DNA of 64,000 nucleotides, taken from Arthonia radiata (lineage: Eukaryota; Ascomycota; Arthoniomycetes; Arthoniales; Arthoniaceae). Location of the stretch: contig PSQN01000001.1 of NCBI GenBank assembly GCA_002989075.1, positions 1,285,392-1,349,391 of the forward strand. The letters run 5' to 3'. Each line of letters opens with the position of its first letter. Positions within the stretch are counted from its first letter, which is position 1. Made by a program: the position numbers and the translations under genes. This document shows positions 1 through 10,193 of this stretch, in pieces. The notes under the pieces were generated by a model. That model ran no database searches, was not told the origin of the DNA, and saw only the letters and a list, made by a program, of their open reading frames with translations.

Positions 1-1471
1 CATTTTCCTGGTGTGCTTGGCATAGTCTGTAGAAGTTTAGCAGAAGCGTACCAATAGGGGTTGCAGTCTAAACTTACGAAGACCGCAAGCATTGCACAAG
101 GTCCTCGCGCCGTCTGGACCACGGCGCCACTCAGGTGTTTCTGCACGGTTGCAGGCATGGCATCGTCCTGGAGGTGCAGCACGCTTCGAACATTCATCCA
201 TCAGCCAAATGCACTTTTCGCAGTCTTCGGGCGGGGGCTGGAAAGAAGAGGAATCACGTACACCTCTGCGCTTCTTCGGATCAGGGCCGGAAAAGCCGTC
301 GGCCGGTTCTACACGTTTCCGAGAAACTAGGTCGTCGACGCGATCCACGTGGTGCTGACGTCTCTCTGCTGCTTCACGGGTCTCACGCTCCACACGCTCA
401 GCTTCATCAGCTCGAAGTTTCTGCAGGGTAAAGTCGAGCGCCTCTGTGATCTTGGCGTTGAATTTCATAGCGTGGTGTACGTCGCTGATCGACGGGTTGG
501 ACCCAGCAATCGGACCTGAACGCTGACTCTGGTGGCCGTGAATGCGGTAGGTTTCGCTAAACTGCATCAAGTTGTGACTGCAGTCGTAAACCTAAACAGC
601 TATTAATGCTACCATGCTGGCCCACGTCAAACTTGATAAGGCTTACCTCGTTCAGAAGTGTGTCAAGGTCATAGAAGTCCAGCTGGCGCTTGACAGTCGT
701 GGGAAATTGCGGCTCCCTGCCCTCGAGCTTATTGCCCGAAGGACCACGGTACTCATCACCCTGCCACGGCGGCTCCCGAGCTCCACCAAAGGTCGAAGTG
801 GATACAGACGGATACGAAGTCACATACTCGAGTGGGGCTTGGGGACCATAGCTTACCGATGGTTGGCGTTGTGAATAGAGGTACGGAGACGCAGCAAAGC
901 TCGGCGACTGTGCTGGCGGACCGTACTGAGGCGCGCTACGAGGCGACGGGTGTGTAGAGTGTGCTGGACCATGATGTTGAGTTGGTCGAAAGGTTGGTAC
1001 AGGAAATTGCTCATGTGGTGAGGATACCCGAGCGGCAGCCGTAACAGGAGCATACCCGCGCGACGAGGCTGGGCGTGGTCCGGATTCATATTGTGAAGTC
1101 CGCCGCTGCATTGGTTGATCGTAACTTCTATGCTCTATGCCATACGAGCGACTGAACCGGGTGGGGCTTGGAGACGAGTATCGGCGGGCGTAATGCTGGC
1201 TAGGGCCTGGTGAGCGTGGCGCCTGGCGTATCTGGTCATCATTCGTTCGTTGAGCCAGTGCTTCATGGATAGATGGGAGAGACTGCTTTGCTGGCGCAGA
1301 ATTCGGATGCGGGTCGTAATCCGAACGTGACGATTGGTGAGAATCTGCAGATGGCTTGAATGTAGTCGCGGAAGCTGGCGCGGAACTGGTGTTGGAGCTT
1401 GCGTAGCTATACGGCGCAGCGGAATAAGGTGCGGAAGTTACATGCGATGAGTGCGGGTTGATATTAACCAT
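1..1471 (-). CDS. nsdD: NsdD-like GATA zinc-finger transcription factor (3' end off window)
   Basis: Predicted nuclear DNA-binding regulator of sexual/asexual development. Exons on the minus strand are 1471-647, 591-78 and 26-1 (continuing past the window edge). Introns are 592-646 (GTAAGC..TTTAG) and 27-77 (GTAAGT..CTACAG), and both keep frame. A Ser/Pro/Tyr-rich N-terminal half contains an LPSIHEAL motif. The C-terminal part carries a C-x2-C-x17-C-x2-C GATA finger (CHAC ... TPEWRRGPDGARTLCNACGL) followed across the second intron by HYAKHTRKM. That single C-terminal finger plus the preceding NEVYDCSHNLMQFSE block is what I know from NsdD/SUB-1 proteins. The ATG at 1471 is the first clear start; a further upstream coding exon cannot be excluded. 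A long upstream tract without genes fits the long leaders known for this gene class. Confidence 0.85.
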
Positions 1472-4467
1472 GGCATGCGCCGCTTGGATCTCAGCCTCCT
1501 CGCGTTTGAGCGAATCAGCGAATCCGATAGATGGCAGCGAGGTGCTGCAATTGGTGTTAGCAGATTTGATGAGGTCAGAGTGAGGTGCGCGTTGACTGAC
1601 GTTGGCCTCGCACCACTATCTGAATAAATGCTCATGCTTCGCTGTGAGTAGTCGAACAGACGTAACTATGAGGCCAAGCACATTCAGGGTGTCAATGGTG
1701 GAGCCGGCGCAGGCGACAGATGCTAGATCTTGGGTGGGCTGACAATGGCTTCCCAGCGATCCTCCAGATCCGATGTCGCCCACTACTACCCGATTCCAGC
1801 GACCCCAATACTATCTTTGACAATCGGAGAAGTCCACAGTCGGGCTGTAGGATGATTGTAATCGTTCAGACGAACATGAGATGGTCGTCGGAAGGGAGGG
1901 TGGTGCCCTGGTACGAAGGTATATCGGATCCCGATCAAGACGTCACCGATCTGGCAAGAGAGGCCGGTCTAGCACGTGCGAGGGAGCCGGAAGCTGCCAA
2001 AACTATCGTCTGGAACAGATTGTCACTGAACAATCGAGTGTGGTGGTGGCTGAGCGTGATGACAAGCAGTGACGAAAGAGTGAGGTGAGAGTGACGTTCG
2101 TGGTGTGAGGAGAGAAGAATTTGGGCGAGTGTAGAATAGAGACGAGCACGATGGGGAGTAGCAGAGAGTGGCGGCAAGTGCCGGGGGGTTATGGCGCTAG
2201 TGGGCAGGGACCGATAGGCGTGCGATCAAATCCTTCTACTCTGCTCACCCACGATCGGTCTATCTGTCCACGAATGAGATACCTGCTTCTACAAGGGGCG
2301 CACCTCTTTTCTGAACCCTATCTGTCTCCATTTTTTTCAATCTACCTGATTTATCTGGTTGTCCCGCGATAGAGTAGCTCACCACTCACTCGTTCCGGAA
2401 GATTCACGCTGCTGTATCATGTCCTCGACCACGGTCCCCATCCTCCTGCAAGGTTGACTGACAATCTCGCGCTGGTTGGTCTGCCAGCAGCCCGTAGAGA
2501 CCACCGTATCTTCCTCATCCCAAACACAGACCAACTCCGGTGAAGGCAGACGAGGCTCTTGACGGCCGTCGGAGGTCAGCACGGTCCCGTCGACAGGCGT
2601 AAGACGATCCTGCGGCAGCACCCTGGTCACAACGACGGAGCACGACGCCGCATTCTGGCTTGTGTTACTACTATTTCCACTGCCAGAACACTGGCCTCGT
2701 GAAACGTACCTGACTTTGAGCTTCGTACCTCAGATCTTGGCTCCACCCACTTGAGACCAGCACCATTTACACATGACTGTTTTCCCGCAACTGGTTCTTC
2801 GCGAGCCCAAGCATTTGCAGAGGCATGTGATCGGTCGAGAATACAGTAGGAACATTGGCAAGGCGAAGCGCGGTAAATGATGGCATCATCTATTTGCCCA
2901 AAGCGCATTCGATCTCTGCAAGATGATGCGCCGACTCAGGTACACTTTCCTGTGCCGGGCTACGACTGACTCGTGTGCGGTCTTCGTCTTTGAGCTCGCA
3001 ACTTGTCCATACGACTGCCCTGCGCTTCAGCAATCATCCCAGGCTCAGTGTCCTCTACGCGTGCGAGCTGAAGCCCTTCGCCATCTTCTGTTGTTGCGAG
3101 CTCGAGCGTTGAATCGTTGATGCCCTGTCCATTGATGCTCCGCTTGCGGGAGCCGGTGGGTCCTCCGGAGGCTTGATTGGCCCCCTCCGATCGGATCTCG
3201 CGTCCGCTTCCCTTGGCGCACATCCTCGACCAGCTTGGACACTATCCTCCTGCTCTGATACACTTCTCGCTAACCTCAAAGCGATCTTCCGATCCGACCA
3301 AAGAGCCGTGTACCGGAGTGTTCGTCTGCACAGAACGGTGTTGCGCATACACATCTCGATGAAATGCATAACCCAGATCAGCTACTGCCGGCTGCTTCCT
3401 TGAGACCGACGCTTACGCAAGCGGCGTAGCATGCACAGGGCCTGAGTTCTTCGCGCTTCGCTTGCCTGTCTCGGTCTTCAACAGCTATGCAGGTCTTTCA
3501 ACCTGAAACGCTGGCCTCGACATGACCGTTTCCCCTCGAGATGGGCAACGTCTTTTGGCGTCGACTTGACCAGGCGTCCGCGGCAGTTGAGGAGCGGAAA
3601 GATCGCTGACCCATATCAGGGTCCGAGCCAACGGTTATCTAGCCACGCTTCCAGTTTAATGCCAATACTTTATCGCCTATCCTCACGCTTACTCAGACAC
3701 CGGCTCGGGCGACCTCCGCAGCGGGATTGCGCGCGGAGATTTCAGCACTTCGCAAGGAGCAGGGCCTCATCTCTCAGAAGACAATCTAGCGGGTATCAGA
3801 ATGAGGTTGGGCTAACCCCTCTTGAACGCTTCCCGAAGCTCCCCCGAGTCTGCTGACCGACCTCCGCTCTATTTGCAGCCTCATTCCGAAACTGCTCACA
3901 CGGCAGTTGGCCTGTATCCTTGCTCGTAGTATTGGTCTGGAACGTGGCCGTAGAACCATCGCTGCACAGACATCTCTCCGATTCGCTTCCGTGAATGTTT
4001 GTCGACACGCGACGCGTCTCGCTTTCCAAGTCTTCTCCTTGATGTTGCTGCGATTCCGGTTCCTTGGTTATGAGGATCCAATTGACTCACATGGCTTTGC
4101 CGCTACTCCTAAATCCTCCGTCAGAGTCCAGTCAGCTCGCCTAAGCGCCTAGACCATGAGGATATCGACCATCGCAACTTTCTCTACAGTTTGCGGTTTC
4201 CAGCTACGGTGGCCTTGTGACTCTTGGTCGCTGGGCGTCCATTTCAGGGGCAGCGCCTTGGTGACGGTCCATGCTACAGCACCTGGGAAGACGTTACTGA
4301 TGCATCGGTCTCGTAGCATTTTGCAATCGCTAGACCCTTGACAGCGTTGTAAAGGTCATCGTGAGATCCAACAATGGTCCAGCCGCTTGAGTAGGAAACA
4401 ATGCCGGCATCATGTCGGAATTTAGGAACTCCGGGCTGCGATCCGCGCGTAGCGATCATTCGTTGCC
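1472..4467. other. Long gene-poor interval upstream of the GATA factor
   Basis: About 3 kb with only short ORFs, none recognisable, on either strand. Part of it probably holds the promoter and 5' leader of the NsdD-like gene, and the far end the 3' flank of the carrier gene. No repeat or RNA gene was seen. Confidence 0.5.
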
Positions 4468-5664
4468 TCATCCTCTGGGCCGTCGAAGGTACTTGACCAA
4501 GAAGAAGTAGAATTGGACGACGAAGAAATGTATTCGTTGCTTGACCAACATTGTCAATCCGTGGGAGAAGAAGCCCTTCACAACTTCACCGCTCAAACCG
4601 GCATACAACGCTCCTATGCCATTCGCACGTGCAATTTGCGGGATCATGGTCAGAACGCTGCCTGGTCCCGCTTTGCGCTTCTCTTGATCGTGAGATGGGC
4701 TGACCGATGCGGCTTGCGCTCTTGTCTTGGCGAGCGCAACGGGATACATCATGGAACTGGCGATGGCTTTGCTGATTGCTGCAAGCAAAAAAATTGCTGT
4801 CGAGTTTGGCTCGGCTTTTCTGGATGCAACACGTCGCAATGCAGAATCGACCGACATGGTCAGTGACGGATTCAGCGTAAGAACAATGGTCGCTGAATAT
4901 CCCGACCAGAAGCCTTGCAAGCCCCGGGCTTTGTAAATGCCGCGCAGGATATCAGCGACTGATTGCTCTCGACCCAGCCGCCGTGGCTGGCGATCTTGTG
5001 CTTGGCTCGCGGATGCCATCGCCATGGTTTGTTTCCGCGTGATGACTTGCTGTATCGGAGCGGTGATACCTCGAGCTGCAGCACCTGCTATCATACCGAT
5101 ACCGACGTCGTCCAGGAGCCTCGCAAGTATACCTCTTCGTTCGCCTGAAAGGCGGCCTTGTCTTGCTTTCCAGAGAGAGTTGTAGAACAAAAAGAACAGA
5201 AAGGAGTCTGCCACAGACTTGAGAGTGTCTTGTGTGATGCCCGCGTAGAACGCCGGGACTCCGCCTTCGTTATGGTAAATTTTGCGTATCGCATCTGCCA
5301 GACTCTTGTACTCAGAGTCATCTTCCGCATGAGTGTCGGCTTTCGGCTTCTTCTGCTGGACTTGCAACCGCGTTACAACCAGATCGAGCGGATACACGAG
5401 GACATTCGATACGGCGGTGCCTGCTGCACCAGCCACTGCATGGCCGAGCGCATCGAGAAGTGAAGACTCGGCGGTCTTTCTTTGCCTCTCTTGAACTTTG
5501 TGATAAGTGGTGAACGCATCCTGGCAATCGGCGGGTCAGTGATGGACTCTCCGACAAGAGTGAGCTCGACTTACCAGCTCCGATATGTAAGACCATGGAA
5601 GATCGTCTATGGGGCCATAATCCGCTCGCGCATGCTCAATAACGTTCATGTAGCGGCGCAACAT
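4468..5664 (-). CDS. Mitochondrial-carrier-family protein, peroxisomal ANT1/PMP47 type
   Basis: Predicted membrane carrier, probably for adenine nucleotides or a related cofactor across the peroxisomal membrane. Exons are 5664-5575 and 5520-4468, with intron 5521-5574 (GTAAGT..GCCAG). The protein is about 380 aa, or 375 if the second ATG at 5649 is used. Three tandem repeats are visible, with carrier motifs YPLDLVVTRLQ, APIQQVITRKQ and YPVALAKTRAQ, so repeats 2 and 3 carry degenerate P-x-D-x-x-R signatures. The block LLDALGHAVAGAAGTAVSNV just before repeat 1 resembles fungal PMP47/ANT1 proteins rather than the ADP/ATP carrier. Substrate is inferred from family only. It lies in tandem with an HMG-CoA lyase gene that ends in a peroxisomal signal. 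Confidence 0.8.
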
Positions 5665-6303
5665 GATCGCGATTCTACCACTATGACAGAAGAAGAAATG
5701 CAACTCCCATCGTAACGGTCGCAAGCAAGCACTTCAGATGAAAGCCGCCCGCAGCGTCATTCAATGGCTCGGATCCGAGGAGCCGAGCTTCCCCACGATC
5801 CACCTTTCCCAAAACGTACGTTGCGCAAGAGCGTTGTTCTTAGTTTCAGCTTTCATCCAGAGATTTTTGCTCGGGATATTATATTACAAAGCTCAGCTAT
5901 CTGAAGCACTAAAGAACCGATATCTCAAGCAGTTTCTCTTCGTTTCAGACTACAAGCTCGGCTCGCTATCATTTATATCCCTCGATCGAACACGAACCTC
6001 CTCAGCAGGGTCATTACATTTGACGTTTGCGGCGCAAAGATAGGGTGAGGGCTCAAAAGCTTAGTCTAATTCAAGACATCAAAATTAAGTCGGTATCATA
6101 ACAGATACCAGACGCACCGCGTCAATTGGTCTTCATCGAGTTCCTTCTCGTCCTAGCATACCACCGTCTAGGGTCTCGAATTCATAATGTCCAGGCTTCG
6201 AGTGAGCGACAAGGGCCTACGGTGTTTGCCTTGGGGCTCTTGCAGTGCTCCTAACAAGAGTCTCGACGTATTACGAGAACACTTGAATGGTTCATTGAAC
6301 AGA
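5665..6303. other. Intergenic, carrier promoter and lyase 3' flank
   Basis: No supportable coding sequence. It separates two genes read in the same (minus) direction, so it should hold the carrier promoter and the terminator of the lyase. Confidence 0.4.
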
Positions 6304-7590
6304 TCAGAGCTTCGCTAATGTGGCTCTACCAGCTCTACTTTCGTTCGGCCTGCCAACTTCTTTGCTGATCCAGTCGCCAATGCGAGATACCTCCTCGATG
6401 TTAACGCCAGTCCTCACCCCGAGACCTTCAAAGAAATTCACAAGGTCCTCAGTCGCAACATTGCCAGTCGCGCCAGGGCTGAATGGACACCCGCCTAAAC
6501 CTCCCACAGCGCTGTCAAACACAGTGACTCCATGCTCGAGGCCTACCAGCGTATTCACTAGCGCCTGACCATACGTGTCGTGAAAGTGCAATGCCAGGTC
6601 CTCATTCTGGATACCAGCAGCTTCCAGCGTCTTAAGAAGCTCTCTTGTTCTCGGCGGCGTGCCCATACCAGTAGTATCAGCGACTGCTATCTCATCTGCG
6701 CCCATCTCCAATAGCTCGGTGCAGATCTCAGCAACGCGATGTGGATCTACATGCGGGCCCTCATACGGGCAGCCAAGGGCAACGGAGATGTACGCGCGAG
6801 CTTTGAGGTTTTCAGACTGAGCACGACTGATCAGTTCGCGGAACCGAGCCAGGGAATCTGCGACGGAACAATTCGTGTTCTTCCGTGAAAAGCTTTCGGT
6901 AGCTGCCATGAACAGCGAGATCTCATGTGACGAGCCAGCTGGCCCACTGCCTCGCTCCATGTCCATAGCGTCAACGCCTGAAGTTGAAGACGGCATGGCG
7001 TTGGCATCGGCGGAGGAGGTATTGAGTGATGGGCCAGCGTCGAACGTTTGATCATACGACGAAGAGGAAATCGGCGCCGACGGGGCACCTGTGGACATTG
7101 CGTCAACTCCAGAGGTGGTCGAGGGCATGGCGTTGGCGTCTTGCGACGAAGTGTTCAGCGCTGGACCTTGATCAAACCCCTGCGACGTGCTTGTTGAACC
7201 GCTGGACTGCCCATAGGTTGCCAGGTAGTTGTCCAGCCCCTTCATGTTTGGCAGAAGCCATTGATAGACCATAGGCCTTTTCGCGACAGGTTCATCTTGG
7301 AAGATACTTTGCAGGATCTCCGACGAATTAGCCATCTGCGGTACCCATTTCGGGGATACAAAGGATCCAGCTTCAATAGTATTCAAGCCTGTCTTTGCCA
7401 GCCTCCGCACGAGCTCGATCTTCGTTGCAACTGGAATCGACTTCTTCTCGTTTTGCAGCCCGTCTCGTGGGCCTACTTCAACAATGCGTACATCTTGTGC
7501 TCGCCGGCGAACACTGGATGATGTGAAACGACGGCGTGCACCACCACTCACCGCTCGCCTTGCGCAGCGAAAGCACAGACTGTTGAGCAT
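6304..7590 (-). CDS. Hydroxymethylglutaryl-CoA lyase with internal repeat insert and PTS1
   Basis: Cleaves HMG-CoA to acetyl-CoA and acetoacetate in leucine breakdown and ketogenesis. Single exon, 428 aa. The Arg/Ser-rich, acid-poor N terminus (residues 1-31) looks like a mitochondrial presequence. TIM-barrel motifs are present: PRDGLQNE (41-48), SPKWVPQMA (79-87), HFHDTYGQ (335-342) and GGLGGCPFSPGATGNVATED (363-382) with the expected catalytic Cys368. Two oddities are seen. Residues about 127-220 are a Ser/Thr/Asn-rich insert between two barrel elements, containing a 27-residue unit twice (139-165 and 183-209). The last three residues are AKL, a canonical type 1 peroxisomal targeting signal. 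Human HMGCL is also dual-targeted and ends CKL, so dual mitochondrial/peroxisomal location is the likely reading. Confidence 0.93.
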   Translation of the reverse strand: MLNSLCFRCARRAVSGGARRRFTSSSVRRRAQDVRIVEVGPRDGLQNEKKSIPVATKIELVRRLAKTGLNTIEAGSFVSPKWVPQMANSSEILQSIFQDEPVAKRPMVYQWLLPNMKGLDNYLATYGQSSGSTSTSQGFDQGPALNTSSQDANAMPSTTSGVDAMSTGAPSAPISSSSYDQTFDAGPSLNTSSADANAMPSSTSGVDAMDMERGSGPAGSSHEISLFMAATESFSRKNTNCSVADSLARFRELISRAQSENLKARAYISVALGCPYEGPHVDPHRVAEICTELLEMGADEIAVADTTGMGTPPRTRELLKTLEAAGIQNEDLALHFHDTYGQALVNTLVGLEHGVTVFDSAVGGLGGCPFSPGATGNVATEDLVNFFEGLGVRTGVNIEEVSRIGDWISKEVGRPNESRAGRATLAKL

Positions 7591-7815
7591 CCTCTGAGTG
7601 AAACGTTGAGACCTTAAAGTTCGCTAATCGGACCTGCTCATCTCGCAATTCGAAGAAACCGAGAGCTCCACACTTTCCCTAGTAAACACCAACGTCATCC
7701 CCAACGATGTTATCTCCGAGGCACGCTGCTATCTCCGACCCGAAAACGAAATGCATGAACACGAGATGCATACACTGCTCGTGGGCCTCAGAACAACATT
7801 GCTTTCATCGTCAAC
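7591..7815. promoter_or_regulatory. Short divergent promoter between HMG-CoA lyase and DPH1
   Basis: The two start codons face away from each other across 225 bp, so this interval must carry both core promoters and both 5' leaders unless transcripts overlap. No specific factor site was identified. Confidence 0.6.
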
Positions 7816-9423
7816 ATGGAAGACGACCGCGAAGCCGCCAACATCGACCCATCACCACCACCATCATCTCATACTACAACAAACCCAATCCCTCCCTCAA
7901 CATCCCCCTCCCCATCCGACACCCCATCCACCCAAAAGACCCCCCGCAAACGCATCACCGGCCGCCGCACCGCCGCTGCCAGTGCCTCTCCATCATCCAC
8001 ATTCACCTCCCTCACCCCCTCCCAACCCCGCCAAACCCGCACCCTCCACGCCGTCCCCGACGCCATCCTGCACGACCCCGCCATCACCAGCGCCCTCACC
8101 CTCCTCCCCTCAAACTACAACTTCGAAATCCCCAAAACAATCCACCGCATCCGCACCTCCGGCGCCACGCACATCGCCCTCCAATTCCCCGAGGGACTCC
8201 TCATGTTCGCGCCCACGATCTCCGATATCCTCGCGCAGTTCTGTCCGGGCATCGAGACGGTGATAATGGGCGACGTGACGTACGGCGCGTGCTGCATCGA
8301 TGATTACACCGCACGAGCGCTGGGGTGCGATTTGTTGGTGCATTATGGGCATAGCTGTCTTGTGCCGATTGATACGACCGGGAAGGACGGGTTGAAGGTG
8401 ATGTATGTGTTCGTGACTATTGGGATCGACACGGAGCATTTGATCAAGACGGTGGAGCGGAACTTCCAGCCTGGGAAGCGGGTCGCGTTGGTGGGGACGA
8501 TACAGTTTAATAATGCGCTGCATGCTATTCTGCCGCGGTTACGGCAGAGCGGGTACGATCCTATATTGCCGCGGTCGCAGCCGCTCAGTGCAGGGGAGAT
8601 CCTGGGATGCACGGCGCCGACGCTGTGTTGTAAGGGGAGGGGCGAGGATAAGAATGAGGCGGATATGATTTTGTATGTGGGGGATGGGCGGTTTCATCTG
8701 GAGGCGATTTTGATCGCGAGTCCGCAGTTGAGGACGAGGACGTATCGGTATGATCCGTATGAGCGGAGGCTGACGCATGAGACGTATGAGCATGAGGATA
8801 TGCATTCGTTGCGGAGGGCGGCGATACGGGCAGCGAGAGGGACGTTGCGGAAAGAGCGGGAAGGGGAGGGAGTAAGACAGCCTGCGACGGAGCCGGAGGC
8901 GATGAGTAAGAAGGTACCGCGACCACGGCCAAAGACGTGGGGGTTGATATTGGGGACGCTGGGAAGACAGGGGAACCCGCATACGCTGGATCTGATAACG
9001 GCACATCTGGAAAGAAGAGGCATCTCGTACATCACGTTGTTGCTCTCGGAGGTCATGCCGGCGAAGCTCGCGCTGATGAGTGCAGACGTCGGCGTGTGGG
9101 TGCAAGTGGCTTGTCCGCGGCTGAGCATCGACTGGGGTTATGCGTTTGAGCGGCCGCTGCTGAGTCCGTACGAAGCGTGCGTAGCGCTTGACATCAAGCA
9201 AGGTGGTGAGTGGGCTGAAAAAAAGGGAGTGGATGATGCGCACGCGCTTGAAAGCGTGATGAATCGGGTCGAACTACAGGATGAGGAGGGCAGCGAACGA
9301 AAAGGTATAGGGAAGAGATCGAGTGGCAATGACTTGGAAGAGAATCCCGCGGTCTACCCCATGGACTACTATGAGAAAAGCGGTTTGGGTAGAGTCAAGG
9401 CCGAGGACGTTCCTGCTGGGTGA
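7816..9423 (+). CDS. DPH1: 2-(3-amino-3-carboxypropyl)histidine synthase subunit 1 (diphthamide biosynthesis)
   Basis: Subunit of the Dph1-Dph2 [4Fe-4S] radical enzyme that transfers the aminocarboxypropyl group of S-adenosylmethionine to the target histidine of elongation factor 2. Single exon, 535 aa, starting MEDDRE. The first 75 residues are a Pro/Ser/Thr-rich leader with very C-rich codons. The core then follows: [16 protein letters not shown] (97-112), [29 protein letters not shown] (151-170) and [13 protein letters not shown]. The three expected cluster cysteines are at 159 (or 160), 265 (LGCTAP) and 433 (VACPRLS). The [11 protein letters not shown] block distinguishes DPH1 from DPH2. 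The 3' end faces the SNF2 gene. Confidence 0.95.
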   Translation: MEDDREAANIDPSPPPSSHTTTNPIPPSTSPSPSDTPSTQKTPRKRITGRRTAAASASPSSTFTSLTPSQPRQTRTLHAVPDAILHDPAITSALTLLPSNYNFEIPKTIHRIRTSGATHIALQFPEGLLMFAPTISDILAQFCPGIETVIMGDVTYGACCIDDYTARALGCDLLVHYGHSCLVPIDTTGKDGLKVMYVFVTIGIDTEHLIKTVERNFQPGKRVALVGTIQFNNALHAILPRLRQSGYDPILPRSQPLSAGEILGCTAPTLCCKGRGEDKNEADMILYVGDGRFHLEAILIASPQLRTRTYRYDPYERRLTHETYEHEDMHSLRRAAIRAARGTLRKEREGEGVRQPATEPEAMSKKVPRPRPKTWGLILGTLGRQGNPHTLDLITAHLERRGISYITLLLSEVMPAKLALMSADVGVWVQVACPRLSIDWGYAFERPLLSPYEACVALDIKQGGEWAEKKGVDDAHALESVMNRVELQDEEGSERKGIGKRSSGNDLEENPAVYPMDYYEKSGLGRVKAEDVPAG

Positions 9424-10193
9424 CAGGTGCGCCTATCTGGTTGATGAACGGAGACTGCAACGCTGACCCAGGGCTTCGCACTGGGTAAGACAAGTGTCGC
9501 AGCCAACGCGTATGATTGCTTGCGACTCAACGGGCGCAGGCATTCTTCAGCCGCGCTCCTCCGAACATCCGGCATCGAGGATCGCACAACAGACCTGGAC
9601 TCGTGAAGTGTGCACAGCCTGGACAGTGTATTCAGGACCGGGCCGAATTCGAAGAGCTGACGTCGCGCGTCGAGCGCCGTTATCGTGTATGTCAGGATAG
9701 GGTCCCGACCCGTGAGAGCACGCTCCCAACCTGAGGCCTTGGCCTTGGCTTGAAGGTCTTGAAATACGGCTGATTTCCGAGACGTCGAGTAATGACAAGG
9801 ATCATCCCTTCTTAAATCTAGCCGCGTGAACAGCAAAGAGCCAGCGCAGTATTTATTTTGTGAAGACGAAGACATGATCTGCACCAGGCGAAAGCTCTGC
9901 TGATGGTATTGAGCTTTAGGGAAATGCGCAGCAATATAAAGTGATACGGACGACGAGATAAGTGACGGTAGATATGAATAGTAGCGCACATTGGGCTGCG
10001 AAGCGCCTCGTTTGATGGAATACATGGCATCAAGTAAAGATACTTCCAAACGGCAAGTCGGCCGTCTACGTATGGAACATGATCATGATATAGAGCGTAA
10101 ATAGTAACACATGTCGGGAAAGCTCATAAGAGACTGGAATCTAAGCTCCACCAGCGCCATGCGTAGATCAGTCAGACCACCCCTTTAAGCTCT
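9424..10193. other. Convergent intergenic interval
   Basis: Holds the 3' flanks of DPH1 and the SNF2 gene. A 226-codon minus-strand ORF (9369-10049) crosses it but has no recognisable domain and is not supported. Confidence 0.4.

Noticed and set aside
1720-2088. 122-codon plus-strand ORF upstream of the GATA factor
   Set aside because: Composition does not look protein-like, there is no motif, and it begins in presumed promoter DNA.
9369-10049. 226-codon minus-strand ORF between DPH1 and SNF2 genes
   Set aside because: No family resemblance and it overlaps the DPH1 3' end in antisense; probably chance.
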